DNA of 64,000 nucleotides from an uncultured Dysgonomonas sp. (lineage in GTDB: Bacteria > Bacteroidota > Bacteroidia > Bacteroidales > Dysgonomonadaceae): positions 24,621-88,620 of the forward strand of contig CALKIV010000105.1 in the NCBI GenBank assembly GCA_937995835.1. Direction: 5' to 3'. Below the pieces are notes generated by a model, which was not told the origin of the DNA, made no database searches, and saw only the letters and a list, made by a program, of their open reading frames with translations. Both the position numbers and the translations under genes were made by a program. Positions 18,101 through 25,968 of this stretch are shown one piece after another (the first letter of the stretch is position 1; the number at the start of each line of letters is the position of its first letter).

Positions 18101-18273
18101 CCGTTCAAGGTGATTTACCCGGAAATGAGATACAAAGCCCTATGGCTAAGGTGATCATTGGAGGACTCTTTACTTCTACTTTCTTGAATATGTACATCGT
18201 ACCTATTGTGTATAGATGGTTGGCAAATAGACGAGATAAGAAGGTGATGGAACATAAATTGGTAGAGGAATAA
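15163..18273 (+). CDS. Heavy-metal RND efflux pump (CzcA/CusA type)
   Basis: The inner-membrane proton-driven pump of the tripartite system, 1036 residues, the normal size for HME-RND proteins. Two large periplasmic loops (about 35-340 and 560-870) separate the 12 helices. The proton-relay segment in TM4 is LAIAIGSLVDDAIIDVENVY (about 394-413), with the acidic residues expected for the metal subgroup. VDVFPDLNAPTVVVMTEA, GRNFLPPFNEGSLTIAV and ATRNGILLM are further family hallmarks. It is flanked by the adaptor (26 bp upstream) and the channel (12 bp downstream), which makes one operon. Whether the exported ion is monovalent (Cu/Ag) or divalent (Zn/Co/Cd) is open. Confidence 0.95.
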   Translation: MLNKIIQAALSNRLIVLVGAVLIMVGGMFVANKMEVDVFPDLNAPTVVVMTEATGMAAEEVERVVTFPIETSVNGATNVRRVRSSSTNGFSVVWVEFNWGMDIYKARQIVTEKLAELGEQLPENVGKPTLGPQSSIMGEIMIIGLQADSTSMEDLRTIADWTIRPRLMSTGGVAQVTVMGGDIKEYQILLDPGRMKHYGVSLDEVLAVTQEMNQNAAGGTIYEHGAEYIIRGVLQTNDFGEMGKAVVKKQGENPVLISDIAEVKIGHKVPILGIASEDGKPAVLMTVTKQPNVNTLELTEKLDASLEAIHKNLPSDIKISTDIFRQERFINSSIGNVQKALIEGSIFVVIILFIFLMNFRTTFISLMALPLSLLSTVLILEAMGITINTMTLGGLAIAIGSLVDDAIIDVENVYKHLRLNKLLPKEERKSVLQVVFEASKEVRMPILNSTLIIITCFVPLFFLSGMEGRMLVPLGVSFILALLTSTFIALTVTPVLCSYLLGADNKEHKEPIVAVKLKGWYEKSLHWALDKQKPILIVTIALFISAVALFFTLGRNFLPPFNEGSLTIAVATMPGISVEGSDRQGALAESILRSVPEIQTTGRKTGRAELDEHSFGVNSSEIEAPFILKDRSRDEMMAEIREKLAQIPGVSIEIGQPISHRLDHMLSGTQANIAIKIFGGDLNKLFTIGNQIKGSISQIEGVADLNVEQQVERPQLTIVPKRTMLGKYGISLAEFSEFVKTMLAGQVVSQVYEEDKSFDLTLKVGDHFRDTSDKIKNLMIDTEDGSKVPFEYVAEIRSTMGPNAVNRENAQRNIVVSCNVAERDLRGVVNDIQEAVERDVAIPDGYHIEYGGQFESEQAASRTLMITSLFAIMVIFLLLFNQFKDVMQSAVVLVNLPLALIGGVYAILATSGEISIPAIIGFISLFGIATRNGILLMAHYNDLHAHGLNVEDSIVRGSLARLNPILMTALCSALALIPLAVQGDLPGNEIQSPMAKVIIGGLFTSTFLNMYIVPIVYRWLANRRDKKVMEHKLVEE

Positions 18274-18285
18274 AAAAAGAACGAT

Positions 18286-19461
18286 ATGAAAAAGATAATA
18301 TTAACAGCCCTTCTGTTTTGCAGCTTTCTTGTTTTGCAAGCACAAAATCAGATTGATATGGTTTTGCGAAGCATAGAAGCAAATAATACGCAACTGAAGG
18401 CTTTGAGGGAATTGTCGACCGCCGAAAAACTTGAAAATAAGACCGGCAACAATTTAGCAAATCCTGAGGTAGAAATTACGCATAAGCCAAAAGTGAAAGG
18501 AAACTTTGCCGAAACAGGCATTGAAGCCACACAGGCATTCGATTTCCCTACTGCTTATAAGTTTAGAGGACAAGCCATTGATCTGGAGAATCAGAGAGTA
18601 GATCTAGCCTACAATGTGAGAAGTAGAGAAGTGTTGTTAGAGGCTAGGCTGTTGGCTGTCAGTTATATTCATCAAAAGAAATTGGTGAAAACACTGCAAG
18701 AGCGAAATGCTTATGCTAAGACGCTATATGGAGCTCATGAGGAAATGTTTAGTAGAGGTGATATCAATGTGCTAGAGCGAAATAAAACTAAATTGTTTTG
18801 GCTCGAAACCGATAAGTCACTAAAGCTCGCTGAAGTAGAGCTTAATGCTACTAAAGCAGACTTGGAGCGCATGAATGGTAATCAACCTTTGATGGTGGAG
18901 CTAGACGAATATAACAGATATGACTTGCCTCTGAGCTTCGACGATTGGTTTGCAGGTATAAAGATGAACAACCCGAGCCTGCAATTGGCAGAAAAAGGTG
19001 TGCAAGCGAGTAAGAAGCAAGAGCAGTTGACTCGTTCGCTCAATTTGCCCAAACTCACAGCTGGTTATGTGGGCGATTTGAACAAAGAGCAAAATCGTCA
19101 TGGCTTTTTGGTGTCTGTTTCCGTACCTCTTTGGGAAGGGAGAAATACTGTGAAATCTAAGAAAGCACAGACCTTAGCGATGGAGTATGAGCGGGAAGAT
19201 GTGGAATATCAATATCATAAGGAACTGAAAACGAGTTATGAGAAAGCTCAAAATACTTTTAGCATGTTGAAAGAGTATAAAGAGGTGGTGGATTATTCTT
19301 CAAACTTTGGACTCTTGCAGAAGGCTTTCGATATGGGGCAACTTAGTTTGATAGAATATCTACAAGAGCTTCTCATCTTCCATAGTGCTGTGGATAGTTA
19401 TCTGGAAGCCGAAAGAGATTATTATCTCACCGTAAGCCAACTAGAGCAATGGGAGCGATAG
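18286..19461 (+). CDS. TolC-like outer-membrane channel of the metal-efflux system (CzcC type)
   Basis: A 391-residue outer-membrane factor with a signal peptide (IILTALLFCSFLVLQAQ). Two long amphipathic coiled-coil regions (about 90-200 and 290-385) and the NPSLQLAEKGVQ / NPEVEITH type motifs mark the TolC/CzcC family. It is slightly shorter than TolC (about 420-470 residues), as usual for Bacteroidota CzcC-like proteins. There is no lipobox. It is the last gene of the efflux operon, followed by a terminator. Confidence 0.88.
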   Translation: MKKIILTALLFCSFLVLQAQNQIDMVLRSIEANNTQLKALRELSTAEKLENKTGNNLANPEVEITHKPKVKGNFAETGIEATQAFDFPTAYKFRGQAIDLENQRVDLAYNVRSREVLLEARLLAVSYIHQKKLVKTLQERNAYAKTLYGAHEEMFSRGDINVLERNKTKLFWLETDKSLKLAEVELNATKADLERMNGNQPLMVELDEYNRYDLPLSFDDWFAGIKMNNPSLQLAEKGVQASKKQEQLTRSLNLPKLTAGYVGDLNKEQNRHGFLVSVSVPLWEGRNTVKSKKAQTLAMEYEREDVEYQYHKELKTSYEKAQNTFSMLKEYKEVVDYSSNFGLLQKAFDMGQLSLIEYLQELLIFHSAVDSYLEAERDYYLTVSQLEQWER

Positions 19462-19485
19462 AGTGAGAAAGGCACGTAAATAGAA

Positions 19486-19523
19486 AATAACTTCATATCT
19501 TATTGGTATGGAGTTATTTTTTT
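19486..19523 (+). terminator. Terminator of the metal-efflux operon
   Basis: AATAACTTCATA (19486-19497) pairs with TATGGAGTTATT (19507-19518) through 12 pairs with one G-U, a 9-nt loop and a run of seven T. Confidence 0.85.
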
Positions 19524-19594
19524 ATGGATTTTGGAGTGAAATTTACTCTACTACGTAGTTCACAAACTTATATTCATATAATATAAAAAATACA

Positions 19595-20146
19595 ATGAGA
19601 ATAATATTTGTTTCTTTAAGCATGGCATTGCTAATTTTTAGCTGTAGTTCAAAAGCCCAAAAGAGAACCCCTGAAGAGCCATTAACGATAAACAATGTGG
19701 CATATGAGGGGCAGATTGAAGGTTTGTTAGGTAGCTGGTCTAGTCCATTGATTGGTGGCAGCTATATTGCCCTAATTGAAAAAAATAAGTCTGTTGATTC
19801 TGGGCTTAAGAAGCACTTTAATGATGTACAGTGTGATGATGTCTTTCAGTTTTCGCCTATAAGTAAAGATTGGCCTTATGGCACTAAAGTGTCTTTTGAA
19901 GCTGATGGCACTTTCTTTGGTCATTACTCAGCACCTTGTGGTAATGATTGTTTTCCCTCTACTATGGGGCGATATAAGGCTGTGGACAGTAGTCATGTTA
20001 TTTTGCATCTGGATGCTTTGGGGCAACACGGCGATTGTTTACCGATTGATACAGTGGTGGACATTAATTTGGGAATTTTCAGTGTTAGTTTTCAAGACAG
20101 TATCTTAGTATTAATGCCGGCTAAAGATCATGAGGCTGATTTTTAA
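19595..20146 (+). CDS. Lipoprotein of unknown function
   Basis: The 183 residues begin with a lipoprotein signal (lipobox ending at C17, LLIFSCSSK). The mature part contains VAYEGQIEGLLGSWSSPLIGG and VSFEADGTFFGHY, a pattern seen in lipocalin-like or META-type small beta-barrels that describe how a formula value departs from a norm, but I cannot place it in a family. Four further Cys occur (CDD, PCGNDC, DCLP), perhaps disulfide-bonded. It stands alone on the plus strand after the efflux operon. Confidence 0.65.
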   Translation: MRIIFVSLSMALLIFSCSSKAQKRTPEEPLTINNVAYEGQIEGLLGSWSSPLIGGSYIALIEKNKSVDSGLKKHFNDVQCDDVFQFSPISKDWPYGTKVSFEADGTFFGHYSAPCGNDCFPSTMGRYKAVDSSHVILHLDALGQHGDCLPIDTVVDINLGIFSVSFQDSILVLMPAKDHEADF

Positions 20147-20339
20147 TTGATAATAAAAGGGCGTTGATGGTGCAAAATGGTAAATAATAACTTATATTTA
20201 TCAGTAGAAGATTATAATGCATAGAACTAGAATAAACTTACTCTTTGTTCTGTCATATTCGCTTGCTGTAAGTGATAGGTAGAACTAGTGTGTTAACTTT
20301 AATAAAAACCTTGATAAACTTTATTTCTTAAAATTTATA

Positions 20340-20651
20340 ATGAAGAATAATAAGAAGTCGATCACTTCCACCACTGCTTTTTCTCTAGCATTGCTGTGTG
20401 GTATCTTTTCGTTTATTGTACTATGCAATGAGCCTAAGGAAGCTCTGGTGCAGAGTCAGCCTGTTTTTATGACCTTTATTTTTCTCACCTTTCTCAATCT
20501 TATTCTATATGTTTATGGTTGGCTTTACCTCGTGTTGGCACTTCGACGTAAAGAAAGGCTTAGAGTCATACCTGTTATTTTTGGTTTCTTTTCCATGATT
20601 AATCTGGTTTACATATATTTAGGTGTAAGATTGGCACTGCAAGTCTTTTGA
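20340..20651 (+). CDS. Small three-helix membrane protein
   Basis: This 103-residue protein has hydrophobic helices at about 11-28, 43-67 and 78-101. No motif or family is recognised. The ATG follows an AT-rich spacer of 193 bp. It precedes the nuo operon by 499 bp and is separated from it by a weak terminator, so a link to respiration is not supported. Confidence 0.55.
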   Translation: MKNNKKSITSTTAFSLALLCGIFSFIVLCNEPKEALVQSQPVFMTFIFLTFLNLILYVYGWLYLVLALRRKERLRVIPVIFGFFSMINLVYIYLGVRLALQVF

Positions 20652-21150
20652 TCATTCAGTTTCATATAAACACCTCTGTTGTTTATATTTTCTAAATACT
20701 TGTTTAAATCATTTTTGCAAACGAATTTCTATTCTGACCTCTGCTGATGTCGGGTTGGATTTGTTTTTATCTCTTATAGTGTTAAAAAAATGTCCTGATA
20801 GATGTTTTCTATTGGTTAATTATGTCGTAAAACATAAATGAAAAATTTACAGTTAAGAATATTTAACTTTTTAGATCTTCTTTTTTTGTAAAATGCACTT
20901 TACAAAAGCTTTGTAATATGACTAAATTGCACACTTTTCCGATAAGTGTGCAGTAAAAGTGGCTCCGAAATCTTCTAGATTCTCCTTTCTAAGCCTTATA
21001 TTTGCATTGCTTTGAAAGCAAGAATAAGTACGTTAAAAATTAATAAAGCTAAGAATTTACTTATTTCACCTTTTGAACTTTTTTCGTATCTTAATAAGGT
21101 GATTCAAGTTTAAAATACACTTAGAATAGAGAAAGAATAAAAGTCAGCTT
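20652..21150 (+). other. Long upstream region of the nuo operon
   Basis: This 499-bp gap has no gene. It begins with a weak AT-rich terminator (ATATAAAC 20664-20671 with GTTTATAT 20681-20688, then TTTCT). It then holds two inverted repeats: TTACAAA-AGC-TTTGTAA (20900-20916) and TGCACACTT-TTCCGAT-AAGTGTGCA (20928-20952). The second has no T-tract and is not a terminator. A likely -7 box lies 44 bp further on. The repeats are candidates for regulator binding sites. Confidence 0.55.
20997..21004 (+). promoter_or_regulatory. Candidate -7 promoter element of the nuo operon
   Basis: TATATTTG matches TAnnTTTG exactly and is 146 bp upstream of the nuoA start. No TTTG is found 19-21 bp before it, so it may need an activator; the inverted repeats at 20900-20952 end 44 bp upstream. 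Confidence 0.4.
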
Positions 21151-21519
21151 ATGGAATCAAATCTATATGGTTTTCTCCCGATATTTATGCAGATTGCCTT
21201 TTCGGCTGCGTTTGTTTTTGGAACCATTTTCTTATCCAGATATCTAGGACCACGAAGAATTAGCAAAAACAAGAACGAAAACTTTGAGTGTGGGCTTACC
21301 CCCTATGGAGACACTCGCAGTCCGTTTCCCCTTCGTTATTTTCTGATTGCATTGCTTTTTGTGATTTTCGATCTCGAGGTCATATTTATGTATCCTTGGG
21401 CTGTCAACTTCAAAGAATTCGATTGGACAGCACTGCTCAAGATGGGAGGCTTTGTGGCATTGCTAGGGGTAGGATATTTATATATAATAAAGAGAAAAGC
21501 CCTCGATTGGGACAAATAA
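21151..21519 (+). CDS. nuoA: NADH-quinone oxidoreductase subunit A
   Basis: A 122-residue membrane-arm subunit of complex I with three helices. NENFECGLTPYGDTRSPFPLRYF is the conserved loop that contains the ubiquinone-linked Cys (C47 region), and LLFVIFDLEVIFMYPWA is the conserved acidic second helix. It is the first gene of a 14-gene operon. Confidence 0.96.
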   Translation: MESNLYGFLPIFMQIAFSAAFVFGTIFLSRYLGPRRISKNKNENFECGLTPYGDTRSPFPLRYFLIALLFVIFDLEVIFMYPWAVNFKEFDWTALLKMGGFVALLGVGYLYIIKRKALDWDK

Positions 21520-21617
21520 GTAAATAATAGTATTTAATATCGCATCTGAAAAAATCACAACTAGCAGTAATAGTTATACTTAGATGGATAATAAATAGTT
21601 TTTCGAACTTAATAGTT

Positions 21618-22169
21618 ATGGCAAACAAAGATAAAGTAAATATAGTGCCAGCACCCGAAGGATATTCGGGGCAAGGCTTTTTTGCTACCAAATTTTCCTC
21701 TGTCATTGGTCTGGCAAGGGCAAACTCGCTTTGGCCTCTGCCTTTTGCCACTTCATGTTGTGGCATCGAGTTTATGGCTACTATGGCTTCTACTTACGAC
21801 ATGGGGCGATTTGGGGCTGAGCGTAACTCCTTCACACCACGTCAGGCAGATATGTTGTTGGTGATGGGGACTATATCTAAGAAAATGGCACCCATTCTTC
21901 GCCACGTTTACGAGCAGATGGCTGAACCAAAATGGGTCATTGCTGTGGGAGCATGTGCTTCGTCAGGTGGAATCTTTGATACCTATTCAGTGCTGCAAGG
22001 TATTGATAAGGTGATTCCTGTAGATGTATATGTGCCGGGCTGTCCTCCTCGTCCCGAACAAATATTGGACGGGTTGATGCAGTTGCAAGAGATTGTGAAA
22101 AACGAAGATATGTATAGACGTAGTTCAGAACGTTATGAAGAGCTTCAGAAATCATACAAATTTGAATAA
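21618..22169 (+). CDS. nuoB: NADH-quinone oxidoreductase subunit B
   Basis: A 183-residue peripheral subunit that binds the terminal iron-sulfur cluster N2, next to the quinone site. The ligands are seen in FATSCCGIEFMA (tandem Cys), GACASSGGIFDTYSVLQG and VPGCPPRPEQILDGLM. It starts 98 bp after nuoA, the largest gap in the operon; this spacer carries no obvious terminator. Confidence 0.97.
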   Translation: MANKDKVNIVPAPEGYSGQGFFATKFSSVIGLARANSLWPLPFATSCCGIEFMATMASTYDMGRFGAERNSFTPRQADMLLVMGTISKKMAPILRHVYEQMAEPKWVIAVGACASSGGIFDTYSVLQGIDKVIPVDVYVPGCPPRPEQILDGLMQLQEIVKNEDMYRRSSERYEELQKSYKFE

Positions 22170-22182
22170 ATAAGGCTTTTAC

Positions 22183-22719
22183 ATGGCATTAGACAATAAT
22201 ATAATAGCAGATAAATTATCCAGCAAGTTTGGAGATAAGGTTTCGGACTTCCGTGTGGAGGACGAAATGCTTGTGTGGAATGCAGAGCCAGTTATCATCA
22301 AAGAGCTTTTGCTTTTTATGAGAGATGACGAAACGCTGAGGTTCAACTTTTTGACAGACCTTTGTGGAGTTCACTATCCTGACAATGCAAAAGAAAAACA
22401 GTTTACAGTGGTCTATCTCTTGCATAACTGGGTAGACAACGCCCGAGTGAGAGTGAAAGTGTCGCTAGATGGTGCTAAACCAGAAGTGGATACTGTGACC
22501 GAAGTGTTTAAGGCTGCCAACTGGATGGAACGTGAAACTTTCGACTTCTTTGGAATAATATTCAAAGGACATCCCAATCTGAAAAAAATATTGAACGACG
22601 AAGCCATGACTTCTTTCCCATTGCGAAAAGAATTTCCTTTGGAGGATTCGCAACGAACAGACAAAGACGATCGCTTTTTTGGGCGTACAACTAATAATGA
22701 TCAACTTAACGCAAAGTAA
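22183..22719 (+). CDS. nuoC: NADH-quinone oxidoreductase subunit C
   Basis: The 178-residue 30-kDa-type subunit of the Q module. FLTDLCGVHYPDNAKEKQFTVVY and AANWMERETFDFFGIIFKGHPNLKKILN are the family signature. It is a separate gene from nuoD, whereas in Bacteroides the two are usually one fused gene. The spacer to nuoB is 13 bp. Confidence 0.96.
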   Translation: MALDNNIIADKLSSKFGDKVSDFRVEDEMLVWNAEPVIIKELLLFMRDDETLRFNFLTDLCGVHYPDNAKEKQFTVVYLLHNWVDNARVRVKVSLDGAKPEVDTVTEVFKAANWMERETFDFFGIIFKGHPNLKKILNDEAMTSFPLRKEFPLEDSQRTDKDDRFFGRTTNNDQLNAK

Positions 22720-22725
22720 AAGGAT

Positions 22726-23967
22726 ATGGTAAATACAAGTCCGGTAGATTCAGAACATCGCTTTGCCAAATATATAAAGGAGCAACAAGCACAGGGGGAC
22801 AATCGTGAACTACATGTCATGAATTTTGGTCCTACCCACCCGTCCACGCATGGTGTTTTTCAAAATATCTTGCTGATGAATGGAGAAATCATACTTGATG
22901 CTGACACTACCATTGGCTATATACATCGTGCTTTCGAGAAGATTGCAGAACACAGAACGTTTTATCAGATAACCACGCTGACCGACCGTCTGAACTATTG
23001 TTCGGCTCCTATCAATAATATGGCATGGTGGATGACTGTGGAGAAAGCTCTGAACGTTGAAGTGCCTAAGAGAGCACAATATATGCGTGTCATTGTGATG
23101 GAGCTGGCACGTATTGCCGACCACATCATCTGTTGTGGTATCATGGGAGTAGACCTTGGTGCATACTCGCCTTTCCTCTATGTGATGAAGTTCAGAGAGC
23201 TGGTCTATGAGGTGTTCGAAGAGATCTGTGGTGCTCGCTTGACCACCAATATGGGACGTATCGGAGGCTTTGAGAGAGACTTCTCACAAGCTGCATGGGA
23301 TAAGATTAACCAATTTATGGAGGGCTTCCCAAAAGCTTGGGACGAACTGCAATTGGCATTCCTTCGCAATCGTATTTTCATGGATCGTTTGATCAATGTG
23401 GGAGTCATCGATGCCGAAAAGGCAGTTAACTATGGATTCACTGGCCCTAATTTGCGTGCAACGGGTGTTGATTATGATGTTCGAAAAATGAACCCTTATA
23501 GCTCGTATGAAGATTTTGATTTCAGCATACCGGTAGGGCGTGCAGGAGATACTTACGATCGCTTCTGTGTACGTGTGGAAGAGGTGAAGGAGAGCTTGAA
23601 GATAATAAGACAAGCCCTTGATAATCTTCCTGAAGGAAACTTTCATGCTGATGTTCCTGAATATTATTTACCTCCAAAAGAGGCTGTATATACAGAAATG
23701 GAATCATTGATCAATCATTTTAAGATTGTGATGGGAGAATATCCAGTACCTACAAGAGAGGTGTATCACTCAGTAGAGGGTGGTAATGGTGAGCTTGGGA
23801 TGTACCTGATCACAGATGGGTCGCGTGCTCCATATCGTTTGCATTTCCGTAGACCGTGTTTTGTGTTTTATCAAGCATATCCTGAAATGATTAAAGGAAT
23901 GACTATATCGGATGCCGTGGCAACGCTTTCGAGCTTAAATGTGATTGCCGGAGAATTGGACGCATAA
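22726..23967 (+). CDS. nuoD: NADH-quinone oxidoreductase subunit D
   Basis: The 413-residue 49-kDa-type subunit, which forms the quinone-binding cavity with NuoB. NFGPTHPSTHGVFQ (residues about 30-43) carries the conserved quinone-site His. GPNLRATGVDYDVRK and GELGMYLITDGSRAPYRLHFR are further hallmarks. The length equals that of ordinary unfused NuoD. It starts 6 bp after nuoC. Confidence 0.97.
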   Translation: MVNTSPVDSEHRFAKYIKEQQAQGDNRELHVMNFGPTHPSTHGVFQNILLMNGEIILDADTTIGYIHRAFEKIAEHRTFYQITTLTDRLNYCSAPINNMAWWMTVEKALNVEVPKRAQYMRVIVMELARIADHIICCGIMGVDLGAYSPFLYVMKFRELVYEVFEEICGARLTTNMGRIGGFERDFSQAAWDKINQFMEGFPKAWDELQLAFLRNRIFMDRLINVGVIDAEKAVNYGFTGPNLRATGVDYDVRKMNPYSSYEDFDFSIPVGRAGDTYDRFCVRVEEVKESLKIIRQALDNLPEGNFHADVPEYYLPPKEAVYTEMESLINHFKIVMGEYPVPTREVYHSVEGGNGELGMYLITDGSRAPYRLHFRRPCFVFYQAYPEMIKGMTISDAVATLSSLNVIAGELDA

Positions 23968-23978
23968 GTGTTGAGATA

Positions 23979-24503
23979 ATGGAAAAGAAAGAATATACAC
24001 AGGAAATAAATATAACGGATGAACTAATGGCTAAAATCAATGAGCTGATTAGCGAATATCCGGCAGATAAAAAGAAATCGGCACTTTTGCCTGTTCTTCA
24101 TGTGGTGCAAGATGCTCACGACCATTGGTTGAGCGTACCCTTGATGGATAAAGTAGCCGAAATTTTGGAGATTACACCTATTGAGGTTTATGAGGTGGTT
24201 ACGTTTTATTCGATGTATAATCAAAAGCCAGTGGGGAAATACCATCTGGAGTTTTGCCGTACAACGTGTTGTGCCATCATGAAGGCTGATGAGCTGATAG
24301 AATATACTTGCAACAAGCTAGGTGTGAAAGTAGGAGAAATTACCCCTGATGGCATGTTTCGTATTTCCACAGTAGAATGTTTGGGGGCTTGTGGCTTCGG
24401 GCCTATGCTTCAGTTGGGTGACAACTATCACGAACATTTGACTAAAGAAAAGATTGACAAGCTCATCGAAGATTGCAAAGAAGGAAAAGTGAGTTTGTTT
24501 TAA
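23979..24503 (+). CDS. nuoE: NADH-quinone oxidoreductase subunit E
   Basis: The 174-residue 24-kDa-type subunit of the NADH-input module, with a thioredoxin-like fold and the [2Fe-2S] cluster N1a. The first ligand pair is C-x4-C in FCRTTCCAIM, the second C-x3-C in VECLGACGFGPM. Its presence, with nuoF and nuoG, means the complex should accept electrons from NADH directly. Many Bacteroides nuo operons lack these three genes. Confidence 0.96.
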   Translation: MEKKEYTQEINITDELMAKINELISEYPADKKKSALLPVLHVVQDAHDHWLSVPLMDKVAEILEITPIEVYEVVTFYSMYNQKPVGKYHLEFCRTTCCAIMKADELIEYTCNKLGVKVGEITPDGMFRISTVECLGACGFGPMLQLGDNYHEHLTKEKIDKLIEDCKEGKVSLF

Positions 24504-24564
24504 TAAAAAATAGATACTCCATGTTACACTGCGTAACTCTGTGGTTTAATGATAATATAGACAG

Positions 24565-25923
24565 ATGAAAATATTATTTGAAAAATTAGATATAGAAGGC
24601 ATACAAAGCTATGAAGTTTACCGTAAAAATGGTGGTTACACTTCTGTAGAAAAAGCTTTGAAAACCTTGACTCCTGATGAGGTAACCGAAATGGTAAAAG
24701 CCTCGGGGCTGAAAGGACGTGGAGGTGCAGGATTTCCAACGGGGCTGAAATGGAGTTTTATTGACAAAACGCCTGGCATTCCTCATCACTTGGTGGTGAA
24801 TGCTGATGAGTCGGAACCTGGAACATTCAAAGATAGATATTTGATGTCTCATATTCCTCATCTACTGATAGAAGGAGCTATTGTGTCAAGCTATGCTTTG
24901 GGCGCAGAGTTGTCATATATCTACATCCGTGGAGAATTTATGTGGATCTATAAGATTCTTCGTAAAGCCATTGCAGAGGCGTATGCCAATGGATGGTTGG
25001 GCAAAAATATATTAGGTACGGGCTACAATCTCGATCTTCATGTGCACTGTGGAGCAGGAGCTTACATCTGTGGAGAGGAGACTGCCTTACTAGAATCGCT
25101 GGAAGGAAAACGAGGAAACCCACGTATGAAACCACCTTTCCCTGCCGTAAAAGGACTTTGGGGTGAGCCAACAGTGGTAAACAATGTGGAATCTATTGCC
25201 AACGTTTCGTGGATCGTAAACCATGGGGCAGAGGCTTATTCGGCGATTGGTATTGCCAATTCTAAGGGAACAAAATTGATTTCGGCATCGGGACACATCA
25301 AAAATCCGGGTGTCTATGAAATAGAGTTTGGTCTTTCGGTAGAAGAATTTTTATATTCTGACAAATATTGTGGAGGTATGATGGACGATCGTCCTATCAA
25401 AGCATTGATACCCGGAGGGGCGTCGGTGCCTATTCTTCCACCAAAATATATATTCAAGACAGCGAATGGAGAAGACCGTTTGATGTCTTACGAGTCGTGG
25501 TCGGATGGAGGTTTCGAGACAGGTTCGTCACTCGGTTCAGGAGGGTTTATTGTGTACAATGATACTACATGTATTGTGCGTAACACATGGAACATCAGCC
25601 GATTCTTTGCTCACGAAAGCTGTGGACAATGTTCACCATGTCGTGAAGGTACAGGATGGATGGAAAAAATTCTCAATCGCATTGAGCACGGACAGGGGCG
25701 AGAAGAAGATATAGACTTGCTTTGGAGTATTCAGAGCATGATAGAGGGAAATACCATTTGTCCATTGGGCGATGCAGCAGCTTGGCCCGTGGCAGCAGCC
25801 ATTCGTCATTTCCGTGAAGAGTTTGAGTATCATGTACGTTTCCCAGAATTGATCAAAGATAAAGATCATTTTGCCAACGAGCCTATGGAAAAAATCCGTA
25901 GCCGAATGATGGTGAATATTTAA
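24565..25923 (+). CDS. nuoF: NADH-quinone oxidoreductase subunit F
   Basis: The 452-residue NADH- and FMN-binding subunit. The nucleotide site is GRGGAGFPTG (51-60). Cluster N3 is held by C353, C356 and C359 in ESCGQCSPCREGTGW and by C399 in NTICPLGDA. GAGAYICGEETALLESLEG is the other FMN-site motif. All catalytic features are intact. It begins 61 bp after nuoE. Confidence 0.97.
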   Translation: MKILFEKLDIEGIQSYEVYRKNGGYTSVEKALKTLTPDEVTEMVKASGLKGRGGAGFPTGLKWSFIDKTPGIPHHLVVNADESEPGTFKDRYLMSHIPHLLIEGAIVSSYALGAELSYIYIRGEFMWIYKILRKAIAEAYANGWLGKNILGTGYNLDLHVHCGAGAYICGEETALLESLEGKRGNPRMKPPFPAVKGLWGEPTVVNNVESIANVSWIVNHGAEAYSAIGIANSKGTKLISASGHIKNPGVYEIEFGLSVEEFLYSDKYCGGMMDDRPIKALIPGGASVPILPPKYIFKTANGEDRLMSYESWSDGGFETGSSLGSGGFIVYNDTTCIVRNTWNISRFFAHESCGQCSPCREGTGWMEKILNRIEHGQGREEDIDLLWSIQSMIEGNTICPLGDAAAWPVAAAIRHFREEFEYHVRFPELIKDKDHFANEPMEKIRSRMMVNI

Positions 25924-25968
25924 TTATTAAGATACGCCTTTGTGGTTTAAAATATAGTTATCGAGAAA

